Below, piece after piece: positions 24,061 to 36,379 of a stretch of DNA of 64,000 bases. Source of the DNA: Gymnorhina tibicen (taxonomy: Eukaryota; Chordata; Aves; Passeriformes; Artamidae); NCBI GenBank assembly GCA_013399875.1, contig VXAZ01003270.1:1105558-1169557 (forward strand). The letters run 5' to 3'. The position numbers and the translations under genes were made by a program. Below the pieces are notes generated by a model, which saw nothing but the letters and a program-made list of their open reading frames with translations, had not been told where the DNA came from and did not search any database. Numbering within the stretch: position 1 is the stretch's first letter; every line of letters begins with the position of its first letter.

Positions 24061-27000
24061 TTTGGCATCCATTCTGAAATTAAATGATTTGTTACTCAGC
24101 TACATGATAGCTGTGTAAATGTAGATGCCACTTAATACTTAATGAGCTGCTTCTGCGATGTTTTGCCCATGAATTTTCTTGCTGCTCAGCTGTAAGGAAT
24201 TCCATGCCTGAATAAAGTCTGCTGGGTTGGGCTTCAGGTGTTTGGTGGGATGGCACATTCCCAAAAGCGCATGTGCAACAGAGGTACTTGTCCCATTTTG
24301 TGCAGGCAGCTAGACCTGCTCTTGCCGGGCTCCCAACCCTTTCCTCCACTAACTGGAGCAGGAATGAACTTTAGCAGAGCTGAGTTCAGGCTTCGAGCCC
24401 TGGATCTCTTCAGCAAACATAGCTTTAGTTGGCATGTTCAGCAAACACAGATCTGACCCCTTCTCCCACACCTTGCTCGTCATCAATGCTGTTACTTGTT
24501 GTGAAGCCTGGTTTTGAAATCACCCCTGACTTCCAAATGAGTTCAGTCCCAGCATGCTGACCATCACACACATCTAAGCAAGGATTCCCTGCTGCCTTCT
24601 GAAAACAAATGAAGGGGAGACAAGGCAATGGCACAAAGGCTTTAACTTACAAAACTGTTCCTTTGCAGTAGCTGAGGTTCACTTCTGGAGACTAAGGTAC
24701 CTTGTTTGTGATTGCAGTTAAGAGTCCAAGTTGTGGGGATCTGTCCCACAGAGATATGCTCTGGTGTTGTACGGCTGTGAGCTTCCTCAGAGGCTCAGGG
24801 AATTGGTCCTTCCGCTTCCACAGAGGCTCCCATGCTTTGGTTGTTCAGCAGAGTGTGGGGTCTCCCTGCACAGCCACGCTGATGGCCATGCACAGAGTAA
24901 CACTTTGCTGTTCATTGAATTATGAGTTTTGCTCACTTGGGCAGCTTGTGGTCGTCACTGGCATCAGCTGTGTTCCGTGTGTAAGGGAGGGATGAAGATG
25001 TGAACCAGGAACAATGTTTGCAGTAATCTGATTTTCCAGCAGTAGCCATCATCTGTTCTCTTTGGCTTTACCCCCATGACAACTCTTTGCACAATGCCCA
25101 TGCCCTCTTCTTTCCACACTCAGTGGAGTGTGGCTGGGTTTGCTACATTGTATTCCTGGCTCCAAGATCCATGTGGGACTTTCATATTGGGTGAGGGAGC
25201 TCAGCACCAGGCCGGGTCGGAGGAAAACACAGGAAATGGTGCTTTTCTGTTGGAATTTGCTGACTCAGCAAAGCTAAGCAGCCTCAAAAAGACACTTTGA
25301 TTTCGACATGGTTCTGCTGGAATGTGGTGGACTCACTGCCTTCTCCCCTTTCATTCCCCCACTTCACCAGCAGAACTGACAGAACCAGCTCTCCCAGGCT
25401 ATCTGAGGCCACGAATCCCAGCCAGCCCCACAGCCCAGCTTCAGCTCCTGGAGTGTTTTGAAAAGTGTAGACTTTGCTTCTAAATCCCTTATGAAAGTCC
25501 AAAGAGCAAAATCCTGTGCGAGGCTGCCCAGCTCCTCTCCACACTACGCAGGACGGGGCCTTTCCCCTCTGATGCGTGGGCTCAGCCCAGCTTTCAGAGG
25601 CTTTGTGCCCCGCAGGGGCAGAGGTTTGGCAGGACTCGCACGCTGCTCAGCCCCTCTGGCTCTCACACAGCCAGCGTGACAGCCCTAATCACGCCGAGAG
25701 TCTGACGGGGGCCTAGACCTCCCCAAAGGGGGGCAACTGGAGGTACAATCAGGGGACGCTGGCTTCTTCCTTCCCCCACCTCTTCTCTTGCTGATTCCTC
25801 AGTCACCCTTGCAAACACTGCTCCAGAGGTCTTTTTCTTCTCCTCATGGAAATTATGGTGGCTGCAGCCTCTCCCTGTTGGAAATAAGAAAAGTTTGGGT
25901 GTTGGGAGCATGTGCCCCTCCTGTCCTCTGCAAGGGAGGCCTGAATCTCGGAGGAAATTCCTCTCCCCGCTGTCTCCCTAAGCAAACGGAGAGGATCAGG
26001 ATCTTTCAGGAGTGGTAAAGTGGTCTAAATTACCTCAGTTTGGTGGCTATTGTCCCCTTTTGTTTTCTCTTTTAAAGATATCACCCATCACCCCAGTGTC
26101 TGAGTGTGCATCCTTGAGAGAAACCTTCTGAGGTGCCTGCTATCCCTCCGAATAGAAGTACCTGGCCATGTGCGCCCCAGGAAGAGAGTACTGGATTTTG
26201 CTTTTAGAGATTTGCTTTTCATGCAGTACTTTCATCCCCTTGTCAAATGCTCAGAACTGAGAAGGTCACAGGGCTTATTATATTGGCTATATGCAGGCAG
26301 CATTCGGGCTTCCCAGCAGAGCTCTGTCAGTGCAGTTCAGGCCTGACCATAACTCCCCTGAGCTAAATCTGTCATTTACGCTTAGTTTTCTATCCATGAA
26401 AAATATTGGGGCTTGAGTTAAAGTTGCCAGATGAAGCCTTTGTCTGGCAGTTAAGGGAGCTTTCTAGGATGCAAACAGAGGTATTCATCCTAATACACTC
26501 ATGGCATTCAATAAAATAAAATCTCTCCTAATACTGCAGAGGAGCTGAAATCCTCAGGTGCTCCTTGTCTAGCTTAATAACATCATCACTGAGTTTTCTT
26601 GGCTTGTCTTCTTCTTGAAGTGAAACATGCCAAAATGCTAATGACAAGGGATTTTTAAAGAGTCAGTGATTTGTTATGCTGGAAAATGGATGAGTGTGAA
26701 AGACAACGGCTTTGGAAAGCTCACACAGATTGCCAACCTCCCTCAAAGTTTTAGCTGAGACCTTGTAAAAATGGACTGTCAAGGTTATCAGCTCACGGAC
26801 AATAAACAGTTGAGGAATGCAAGGTTTTGTGGGGAAGATACAGCTCTAAAATATTTGCTGGGAAGACATTGGAGGAGGTTAGGCTTGGAACCTTCCAAAG
26901 ATAAGCAGCCATAGCAATATTTATTGTTTTCATGTAACTACCATCCTTCTGTCTTTTACAAGGGAGGAATCATTTTGCAAGAATTTGAAATAAAAAGCTC

Positions 27001-30000
27001 ATACATAGATGGTTCTGATTAGGGACTCACAGAAGAATCTGCACATTTAAGGTTGCAGCCAAAATCTGGTCCAAACCAAGACAGTCTGGTGTGTTTGTTT
27101 CTCTGAGGGTATTAAGCTTTGGTGAACCTTGCTGGGGTGGTAAGTTGTTGCTGCCTCAGCCATCCACCCCACTGCCCTGGGGAGGTTCTCCTGCCTGGGA
27201 GACAAGTCTGCAGAAGGGAGGGTCTTCTCCACTCCTGCCCCCAGTACCCTGACGAGGGTGAGCTCAGCCCACAATAGCAGGTGGTGAGGTAGGTGGCCAA
27301 GGCACTGACCCACATTCCCCTCCATCAGCTGGTAGAGGGAAGGGATGGGCTGCCAGCAAGATGCTTCTCTTGCACCACCCCAACAAGGTTCTCCAGAGCT
27401 CATCTGCCAAAGCCCTTGGTGCCTGAGGCTCACTGTATAAAAAGGATTACAGAGATTTCTAATTTAAAAATATTTTATTTCAACTCTCGTAAACCTACCC
27501 TTTGTATATCAAAACCCCTTTAAGAACATACAGAGTTTGGGTTGTTTTTTCTCCTTTCTGTCTTTTGCTTTGTGACATGTTTGTTCTGAGATCACCTTCT
27601 AGGCATCTTCTATTAAAATACATGTGACAAGCACCAGATCCACTTTCACGCAGCTGTGCAGTATGTTATTTTTCATGCTAATGCACTGTTACAATTCTAC
27701 TGAGTGCAGTTATCTAGAGATCAAATTCGCCACATGTGCTCTGTGTTTTTTGGCTACCAGGTCAAGAGCAACAGGGAGAAGGAAACGATGCTTGTGTGTT
27801 AACTGTTTGTGTTGCCTTTATGAAACATGGGCTTAATTTTCGGGCAGTCAGAGGAACTTTTGCTTTGCCCCACCTGCCCTCTTGGTTTTTTGTTTTTTCT
27901 GTCAGCACAGCTGACTGCTTCATTGAGATTTAAGACCAAACAGACTGTTATTACATGAGACAGAGTCACTGTCTGCCACCAGGAGATGATTTAATGTTAT
28001 GTGATACACAACCTTACTCTATGCCCCCCTACTGTTTTCCACACAAAAATCATTCTCCAACTTGCTTTGCTGTCAGGTTTCACCTAGGAGAAAATTTGAG
28101 TCACTGACTACAGCAATGACAGCAACCAGAAGTAGTGATTAAAGACCTCCTTGTCATCATTGTGCCAGATAGTTGTGGGTGAAAGGGGCTTATGAAGACA
28201 CATTCAAACCTTATTTACCCCAAGCCCAGCAGCTGAATTCTGCCTTAGACAAGATGCATGCTGTATACAGCAGGACCGCACGCAGAAGTTGCTAACAGAG
28301 CCTGAATCTCAAGCTATGCTATTAAAACAAGGAGGAAATACTAGCTTTGGTGAAATGCTAGATATCAGCATGACTGGAGTTACACTTTCAGATTGCTCCT
28401 AGAAATGCAGACAGAGATTTTAGGGTTTCAAAAAGAACTCAAAGCAACAACATACAAGCAATGCAGCCTATCTCATACCAAATCCCTCTTACAGCCACTG
28501 CTTTCTTTGCTGTTGTCTGAGCTAAGACCTACCACCAAGTCTGGTGTCCTTGCTCCATTGCAGGCTACTTACTCAGCTCACCTAAATATGAACTAAAGTT
28601 GCACTTCCTTAGGGTGAGAGATTTTGAAGTATTATTCACCAGTTTTGGCCTTTAAAGTGGAATCATTTCTTCCCAGAGCCTGTTCCATTGCCTTCCTCAA
28701 GGAAAAGGGCATCTGCAAACTGTCTCCACCCTCTGGAAAGAGATTTATCTTTTGCAGCTACCATTGCTCTGTTACTTCTTCAGGTACCAGGAGAGACCTT
28801 GCCTCTTTCTGTTTCCTCATTTTCTCAAGGTCTCAGATTGATACACCAAAGCAGTGGAAACTGTTTCCCAGACTTTTCTATGACTATGGATTGCTGAGTG
28901 TACAAGGAGATGCCTTTTCAGTTTACACTTGATAAAAAATCATGTCTCATCCATAAGTTAATTATTTGAGAATGTCACGATAATAAACTTTGACTTCTTA
29001 ACCTTTTCCAGAAATGATGCCAAGACCAAATCCTGAGGCTGCTTTCTAGCTACTGATTAGTAGCTAGAAATCTGACCTTTTCTGTCTGTGTAGAAAACAG
29101 AGGCAGTGATGCAGCTCTCCATGCTGCTAAAGTCAGCTTGATTACAGCTCCATCTTTCTTTCCAAGTAACATTAGCCCTTGGGTGTTTTGGTCTGTCTCC
29201 CTTTTTTTCTTTTGAAGAAAGACACGGACCTGAGCTAGACTTGGAAAAACTTCAGAACATCACTACTGCTCACAAATCAGTTAAGTTTCATCTTTGCCCC
29301 TGCTCACTTCTTATCAGTTGCCTGCTCACTGCTGTTATGTCTGACCACCTTTGAGTAGTGTGTTGTGCAGCGGGGACTGTCCCTTGGACACATGCTGTTT
29401 GTTCTGCCAGCCTCTTCCAGGAGAGCAACGTCAGTGCTTGAGAGCTCAGAAGGGAATTTAGTCACATGTTTCTTAAATGAACATGCCAACACGTACCTTA
29501 ATCATCCTTTCAAGGTAAGGTTGAAGAGTGGCCTTCTGCCTGTGGAGCAGGAAGTGGTGAGGTCTTTGATATTCAGTGATTATTGGGGAGGTTTGTGCCA
29601 CCCTATGGACTGGACCTGGAGTACATGCTGTCTCCTGCCCAGATGTGTAAGGAGCCATGTCTTGCAGAAGAATAAAGTTGTCAGAAGGACTCAGTTTCAC
29701 CCCTAGACTCACACTCGATGTAAAACTGCTCTGCAGTGCAGAGCTGGCAGCAGCAACTGCGCTGAAGAGCTTTGTTTATCACATTGTTGTGCTCTAATGA
29801 TTACTCAGCCTCAAAATTATGTGTTCTTCAGGAGTGATGGGGTTTGGGACTGTCAGTCAAAATTTATAATAAGTGATGTTGTTTTTATCCCACTTCAGCT
29901 AATGCTAGTGAGGATGTTCCAAAACTTTTTGTTTGTCATCTATGTTTTACAGTTTAAAGGTGATCTCTTTAAGCTATTATGGCCCTGCCACTGTTGCAGA

Positions 30001-31418
30001 AATAGTGTCTTCTTTTTAAGATGTTCAGAGTCATCTGCTTAGCACTGAGCTGATGACAGCCTTGTATTTGTCGCTGGAGGTTGCCTGGAAATTAACCCCT
30101 CCCTGTTTAGCTCGTAGCGTGCCTTGTCAAAGCCTCTTCTGGGAGGTGCTGAGCTGATACAGTGGTGCTTGGTGGGCCTCTGCTGGGGAGGATGAAAGAT
30201 CAGGGCTGTCTTGCCCAACATCAGCTATTTCTGTAGGCTGAGGTTTGCAAAAATCAAGGTGCTGACAGAAAAAGTCCTGACGAAATTCACTGCAAAAATG
30301 AAAACATCTCCCTCTTGCAGCTCTCTGCTGACTCTTGTCTCAGGATTACCAGCCTTGGCTCAGCACTGGCAGGAGCCAGCCCTGGAGCCTCTGGCTCAGC
30401 CTCTGCCATGCACTGTTCAGCAGCTGCATAAGACCAGCTTTGCTCTGTCCTTTAGGCTGAACGCTCCTCCTGTGGTCCTGTCTGCAGCTTTGAGGCAGAG
30501 ACAGTGGTTTGTGGCTGAGGACTAAGAAAAGCTGGTGGCAACGTCTTGAAACTCCTGCTGCCATGTGCTGAGTGGCTGTGACTCAAAGCCTCTTGGCTCT
30601 GGAATTGCACTCAACTGCACCTTGGGTAGCAGTGTGATCTCACAGAGTGCTGAGCAGCAACCTCTGACATCCGTGGAAACTTGTGGGGTTAGCATTTATC
30701 TGCACTAAAGCAAAAGGGAACAGAGGCTGGTCTCTGAGCGCCACAAATGTGAAATTACTCACCAATTTTCAGAATGTAATTACTTCTCATTTAATCAAGG
30801 CCCTTGAAAAGGCTCTGGACACTTTTTACAGGCACAGCTAGTGAAGTGATTTTTGTGTTAATAACATTTATTTTGGTCCTTAACATGTTTAGATTGTGAG
30901 TAAACCCTTAGATGCTATGCAAAATGACAGCAGTTTATGGCAAACCTTTGGAATTAAGACCCAAAACAGTTTTGCACTACAGGCATGATGGATTAATCAC
31001 CATTTGGTTCTGCATATAAGCAAAAAGTCTTTTAAGTCAGTTCTGTGCTGCAGAGGAAGTTGGTGGAGCTTTGCCTGTAACGTGAGTAATGAATCTTGGC
31101 TGGGATGAGCATTTTGGAGCCACAGTTCTGCAAAACTTCAAATCCCTGAAGGAAGTACGGTAGCATGAAGACCTGCAAATAATGGATTTCAGTAATCCCA
31201 CCAGGAAGTGATAACGGCATGTATAAATATTTGCCTTAGTTGACTGCAAATTATATCCTCCTAAAAGATGTTTGCCACTGTTGCTGGTCGTTAGCATTTT
31301 CTAAGTGCTTTACCAGCTGTTGGGTCAGGCATAATGAGGACTCCATCTCTACCAAGCATGACCAAAGTGTCTGGATGGGATGGAATTCATTTTGCTATGT
31401 GTTTTTATTCTATTGATT
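24061..31418. other. non-coding span with a GC-richer patch at 25.5-25.8 kb
   Basis: No gene is recognised. About 25500-25760 is GC-richer, with roughly ten CpGs and open frames on both strands (25284-25544 minus, 25458-25679 plus, 25663-25911 minus). That pattern follows from GC content and is not evidence of coding. A perfect 12-bp hairpin at 29043-29070 is listed separately. The 128-codon minus frame at 27047-27433 has no recognisable domain. Confidence 0.5.
29043..29070. repeat. perfect 12-bp hairpin, 4-base loop
   Basis: TTTCTAGCTACT (29043-29054) and AGTAGCTAGAAA (29059-29070) are exact reverse complements separated by GATT. This is the longest tight perfect inverted repeat I found outside recognised repeats. 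It could form a hairpin in RNA or single-stranded DNA. The stem is too short for a typical microRNA precursor. Confidence 0.7.
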
Positions 31419-31536
31419 ATCATATAATCATATAATAGTTTGGGTTAGAAGGGTCTTTAAAGATCATCTCGTTCCAACCCCTCAGCTGGGCAGCACCACC
31501 TTCCACTAGACCAGGTTGCTCAAAGCCCTATCCAAC
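31419..31536 (-). mobile_element. CR1 LINE 3' end fragment
   Basis: Read on the minus strand this is the standard avian CR1 3' terminus: a leading-copy block containing the CTGGTCTAGTGGAAGGTG-type motif, then a GAACGAGATGATC block and a repeated TATGAT-like tail. On the plus strand these appear as ATCATATAATCATATAA, GGGTCTTTAAAGATCATC and CTAGACCAGGTTGCTCAAAG. Only about 118 bases of the 3' UTR remain and no coding part is present. It is a 5'-truncated dead copy. Confidence 0.9.
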
Positions 31537-31547
31537 AAACCAAAAGC

Positions 31548-31587
31548 CTGTGGTGTCAGTCTGGAATATTTTTTCTGAACACCACAG
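31548..31587. repeat. inverted repeat downstream of a CR1 tail
   Basis: CTGTGGTGT (31548-31556) pairs with ACACCACAG (31579-31587). The adjacent CAG (31557-31559) pairs with CTG (31575-31577) across one bulged A, giving a 12-bp stem with one bulge and a T-rich loop. It starts 12 bases past the CR1 fragment and is not part of the CR1 consensus as I know it. Confidence 0.5.
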
Positions 31588-32085
31588 AGTGTGCAATCCA
31601 TGTGACCATGGAGTGAAATTGTGGCCGTATAGAACCCTGCATCTAACCAGAAGATGAAATGAGATTGGATTCATACGCAAAAGAGGGTGATTCTGTTGCC
31701 TCATGCACTACCACCCCATTTTTAGTGGCCGTGGCTCTGCAGAGTCCTGGCTGAAGGTGGGGATGGCTCTGATGAATGGGAACAACCTGTACCAGCAAAA
31801 AGCACTGGCAATTTCCCAATCAGAGTCCTATCAAGCCTGGCTAACTCACAGCCTTTTACATCTTGCAGATTCCAAGAGGGATTAAGTCTTCATTGTCAGT
31901 CTAGTGAAGCAAGTTGAAACTCAGCTGAAGTTTTAAATCAAAAAAGAAAGATCCAACAGTCTTCAACAGAGGCAGCAGACTAGGAGAGAATGGGATTTGG
32001 AACAGAAGCACAGCCAGAAATCAATGAAGCTTTTATGCCATCCCTCCTCATTTATCTATAAATCCCATTCTTTCAGCTATTTAGA

Positions 32086-32168
32086 CCTTATCTCCACACA
32101 GAAGCTGAATTAGGTTTATTTTGTAAACCCATTTAGGCAAGCTAGTGCAAAGCTCTGTAGAGATACCC
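32086..32168. mobile_element. short MITE-like relic
   Basis: The segment begins CCTTATCTCCACACAG and ends AGCTCTGTAGAGATACCC. The reverse complement of the end (GGGTATCTCTACAGAGCT) matches the start in TATCTC, ACA and AGCT with a small indel. Inside is a second inverted repeat, GGTTTA (32113-32118) and TAAACC (32124-32129). Decayed terminal inverted repeats plus internal palindromes are typical of old non-autonomous DNA transposons in sauropsids. It has no coding capacity. The family name is not established. Confidence 0.35.
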
Positions 32169-32243
32169 ATATTTTGGTTTAAGAGTGGCAGCAGAAGGTA
32201 AGCTGGCACCTGAGAGAAAACCTCAGTTAAAGTGGTACTGCTA

Positions 32244-32487
32244 GGGCTTATCTGCACAGAAGATAGAGTGGAATAACTAAAATGTGAATTTAAAGTGTTT
32301 GAGGTAAAACCTATAAACCCATGTGTGGATGCTTTTATTCATACATAAAGGAGCTTTCAGTTTGCTTGATTCAGTGTTAAAACAAGTTACAGTCACCTTA
32401 TTTCAGGATTAAACCTTCCATATTAGTATTTAATATGGAAGTAGATTTAACTAATCTACTTGAAATCCATGTCTGTAATTTGGCTTT
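32244..32487 (+). mobile_element. old hairpin-rich MITE relic
   Basis: The left end GGGCTTATCTGCACAG and the interior (GTGGAATAACTAAAATGTG, then GTGTGGATGCTTTTATTC) resemble an old non-autonomous DNA-transposon class of reptiles and birds that starts GGGCTTGTCTACAC, as I remember it. The right part holds two abutting perfect hairpins. One is CTTCCATATTA/TAATATGGAAG (32415-32441) and the other GTAGATT/AATCTAC (32441-32459). Both are enclosed by ATTTCA/TGAAAT (32400-32405, 32461-32466). The right terminal repeat near 32467-32487 is poorly preserved. It is non-coding and long inactive. Confidence 0.5.
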
Positions 32488-34115
32488 GTTTCCAGTGTAT
32501 GCAAACCCTTTGTGTGTAGTCCAGTTCAGGTTTGCTGGAAAAGGAAGGCAGAAAAATATCCTCACCTAAGCTATGTGAAAATTAGTTATAAATTTTTCAG
32601 TAAAAGGAAGTATAAGCTCCAGGTAGCCCCAAAGCATCAGTCAGCTGGGTTCAGTCAACCCTATCAGTTTATACCACTTGCAGATCAATCCCTTTGCCTG
32701 TGGTTTGTATTGCTGTTTCTGCATTATTCCCTGCTGGGGATGGGTTCCAAGCATCAGAAAAGCATTTCTGTTGTGCTAAGTATACAGCATTTCGTGTCTT
32801 CTCCCACATTCAAGGGAAGTTGAGGGCAGATTTGCTCTCAAGGTAGCAACTCGTAACCTGCCTCGTGCTCCTGAGAGGGCTGTATTTTTTCCTCCTCCTT
32901 CTCAGGCAGGAGCTGGGTCTGATTCCTGCTCAGAGCTGTTAATGGTTGCACAGGGGCTCTTCTGCTCGGCGAACTTTCGCTTTCACCAGGTTCTCAATGA
33001 CAGGATGTGGTTTGCTGTGTAAATGTAAAGGAGAGAGGAGGATCTGGCCCTGTAGGCTTTCAAATCACTTCTAGAATACTCCAGGGTCTTTGGCTGTGCA
33101 TTTTATCTGGCTTTTTTTGCTACTGTCGTTTCTTGGTGTGGTGATGACTGAATGCTCATCAGAACATTTCCTACTGCCTAGAAATTACCTTGCTAATTCA
33201 GGGGAACATACATTTACCGAAACATCCTCTCCATGACAGTGACTACTGGAGGTATTACAGGAAAAGGTGCAAACAAACAAACTGAATAACCTTTGGGGCA
33301 GACAGCTATGAGTGAGCCTGACAAATGTCCTTGTGTTGAATGCTTAAACACATACCTGCATTTATTCACATTGTAGTGCCACAGCAGAATTAAACCACTG
33401 AATCAGTAGCTATAGAAGATGCCACATTCAGAGATACAAGACTCTGATTCTCTTCTTCTTTAGAATTCAGAGGAGCAAGAATTAAAAGATAAGAAATAAA
33501 AGCTGGTTGAGAGGGGATTCAGGTCAGCATTTGGTGTTCTTTTTCTTGTGACAGGCATCAAACTTGTTTGAAGACCACAAATGAAAACTGATGCTGATAT
33601 TCCTGGTTTCTTTTCCCTCCTGTGGACTGCAATTGTATGCCTGCATTTGTCTCAAGATTATCAGCACAAAAATGGGTATAATTTTAAAATTTCCAAAGCA
33701 TGTAAAAATAGCCAGGTTTTGGCTTTCCTTACCTCTCACCTTCACTGTTTCCTTTTCTCTGTCTCAGGTTCTNAATCCCTTGATAGGAACCCGTAGGGCT
33801 GAGGCTCGGCCTCTTGCTACCTGGCCTGCATTAGCCCATGGCAGAGGTGACTGTTTTCTTCCTTGAGCAATTACTTATTCCAGCTGTTCTACATTTTTGG
33901 AGGTATGGTTTTGCAGCTTGTGCTGCACCCTTATTGTGTGAAAGAGTAACATGACAAAGCCTTGGCCTTCAGAGTCATTCCAGGGAGCCCACTCCATAGG
34001 CATGGTCTGTCCCACATCACGTCCTGCATCTGGCTAAGACAGACTTTACCTTTACCATGGACCCCTGCTGAACATGTGGTGTTGACTTGCTGGTCTCTTT
34101 AAAAGCTTGAAACAT
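32488..34115. other. non-coding span with one ambiguous base
   Basis: Nothing coding is recognised. A single N lies at 33773 after a pyrimidine-rich stretch. The sequence to its left and right does not overlap by eye, so unlike the N at 37226 there is no duplicated flank. Frames crossing the N (33581-33796, 33591-33866) are not meaningful. Confidence 0.5.
33773..33773. other. single N (assembly uncertainty)
   Basis: This is one undetermined base between GGTTCT and AATCCC. Given the behaviour of the N at 37226 it may be a placeholder for a gap of unknown size and not a one-base ambiguity. Confidence 0.8.
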
Positions 34116-34146
34116 TTCCTTCCTTCCTTCCTTGCTTCCTTGCTTC

Positions 34147-34181
<35 letters not shown>

Positions 34182-34290
34182 CCTTCCTTCCTTCCTTCCT
34201 TCCTTCCTCTTCCTCTCTTCCTTTCTCTTCCTTCTTTTCTCTTCCTTTATCTTCCTTCCTTCCTCTCTCTTTCTATTTCTTTCTCATTCC
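34116..34290 (+). repeat. compound TTCC/TTGC microsatellite and polypyrimidine tract
   Basis: TTCC units switch to TTGC for about seven consecutive units and back to TTCC (to about 34207). They continue as an irregular C/T-only stretch with very few A to about 34290. The long pyrimidine strand could form triplex (H-DNA) and is prone to slippage and assembly error. Open frames across it (34107-34382, 34148-34342) encode only Leu/Pro/Ser/Cys low complexity and are not genes. Confidence 0.9.
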
Positions 34291-36379
34291 TGACTCCCAC
34301 TGTGTGTGTCCACATGACATTTCTGACAACTTCTTGCTGTAGCAAATGTAGTCAATCCTCTAAATTTTTTCAAATAGTGTAAAGGCACTCTGAATTTGAC
34401 TGCCAGTGCAGTGTATATGGATGCTGCAGAAAGTGTGAGCCTGATCTCTGTAGTGATCTGCACAAGTCTGATCTGGGAGAGTGGATCTGGGCTCTTTCAA
34501 AGACTCCAGTGAAGTTGTCATATAACATTGCCAGATTCTTTCCTGATAAATGCTGCTGTTTGGATACGAACACATCAGGAGAATCCATCAAATCAAAGTT
34601 TATGCCCAAACCTTTAACAGGCGGGTACCGTCTCAGGGAAGAGCAGTGATAAAAGGTGTGTCTGGTCTTCAACAAAGCCCACAGTGCGTACATGCCGATT
34701 TGTCACCCTCCGTCCTGGTCTGTAGTGCACAGGTAATCTAGACATCTCCTTCCTTCCCACTGCCTGTCTGTGGTGCATCACTCTTCAGGCATTGGGACAG
34801 ATGCCCTGTTTCACCTCCAGAAAAATGGGTGGAACTCTTGTTCTCCGCTCTCCAGTTCACTCGTGTGGAGAGGAGAGGCTGAGGTACAGGATCTGCACAG
34901 TGGATTTCATTTTCAGAGAGAACTTTCCCAGTTTCCCTCATCCACCTGGGCCCAGGGAGGGAGGAACTCCCATTGAGATCTGGGGAGGGATCAAAGAGCA
35001 GGGGTTTTGCCTGAGGGGAGCTGTGGGGCAGCCCTGCCGTGGGTGATCCAACACCTGCGCATTCCCAGAGCTGGCAATCAAAGGCTGCATGGCCCCGAGC
35101 TGAGAGTGTCTACTTTTTGTTGTCAAACTTACAAGTTCAATTAGAATTCTAGGGTTTTGGTTTTTCTCAGATTTTTCTATTGATAACTTTTTCGTTCATC
35201 TCAGTCTCATGACTTTTTCATCCACTAATTAAATTCAAGTGATACAAAGTTTATTGGGCAGCATTTGCAGGTGGTCTGCATCAGGATAAACCCATAAAGA
35301 CAAGGAGCAGATCAGCCCCATCACATTTCTAAAAAGTCAGATGCTTTTGTATCAGGAAGTAAAACCTAGAATAAAAGCATTATTTCCCATTCCCCTGGCT
35401 TTAAACCAGTACGCTTACACTGGAATCACTTATAACTAAATCACCACACTGTCATGAAGTTAGTAACATGGATGTAAAACAGTTTTCTTCCCCATTGTTC
35501 TGAGTTTAATGATATCTTGGGCATTGTGGTTTGAGCCAAAAAACCCACTCTTTTCATATATTCTTTAGTCAAGCAAGTTTTCAACATCCTAGTCTTTATA
35601 TTGCAATATTTTAATTATTGTTTACTTTATTTAATTGCTCTTTTCCTAAATATACATATTTTCTCTCCACTTCAAGGCTTTTGGAATTTTTCCTTTCAGT
35701 CCAGTATCAAAGAAAACTTACAGTCTTGTATTTAAACTCCTCATGCTTGTAAACTAAAACCTGTGCAAGCCCCAAGGCCAAGGCTTTGGCTGTATGTTGT
35801 TCATAGCTGATTTTTTTAATGTATGTGCTAATATTTTAGGGAAAAGGTCTCTTGCAAAAGTAAGAATCTTATCAGAAAGTTGATGTTTACATTTTCAGAT
35901 TGGGATGGAAAGATAAAAAGTGAAAATCTGAAGCTGATAAATGAAATTTCTTCATCCTTTATTTTTCCCCTTTTTTCCCCCCTCTTTGTTCTTTTTTTTC
36001 CTCATGTCATCTCTATGAANCATGATGGTGAGACACCCCCAAGCACTGAGGCACTTTAGTACTAACTGAAGCCTTTCTATAATATTTTGCAGGATGTCTT
36101 TTGTTGGAAGAACTCAAGGCACTTTCCAGGAAGGTGATCTTTAAGACTGTGTCTGGTGGGGACGCACCACACTCAGTGAAGTCCATGAAGACAGAGAGGG
36201 GTGGCATCACTGAGATGCTTGCAGGAGTAGAAATGCAATTGATCAGGCTGTTAGCAAGGATTAGCAAGCAATGTGGTGGGACAGAGGGTCCTGTGGGTGC
36301 CAGGGACCCCAGTCTTCACCTATCTGTGTGATGCGCTGTTTTGCTTTGGACCATGTCCTTGCAATTCTTGCAGTTTCTC
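34291..36379. other. non-coding span, contains N at 36020
   Basis: No gene is recognised. The single N at 36020 separates a T/C-rich stretch from a different sequence. The piece from 36021 to the next N at 37226 is therefore only about 1.2 kb of contiguous sequence, and its placement depends on the scaffold. An acceptor-like TATTTTGCAG ends at 36092 and an open frame covers 36101-36331 from a TTG. I do not recognise the product. Confidence 0.5.
36020..36020. other. single N (likely gap placeholder)
   Basis: This is one undetermined base between TCTATGAA and CATGATGG. The flanks show no duplicated overlap by eye. It is the left boundary of the small piece whose right end is duplicated across 37226. 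Confidence 0.8.

Noticed and set aside
34107..34382. Leu/Pro/Ser-rich frame
   Set aside because: It is the translation of the TTCC/TTGC microsatellite.
36101..36331. 76-codon open frame after an acceptor-like TATTTTGCAG
   Set aside because: It starts at TTG, no family is recognised, and it lies in a small N-bounded piece. Not enough to call an exon.
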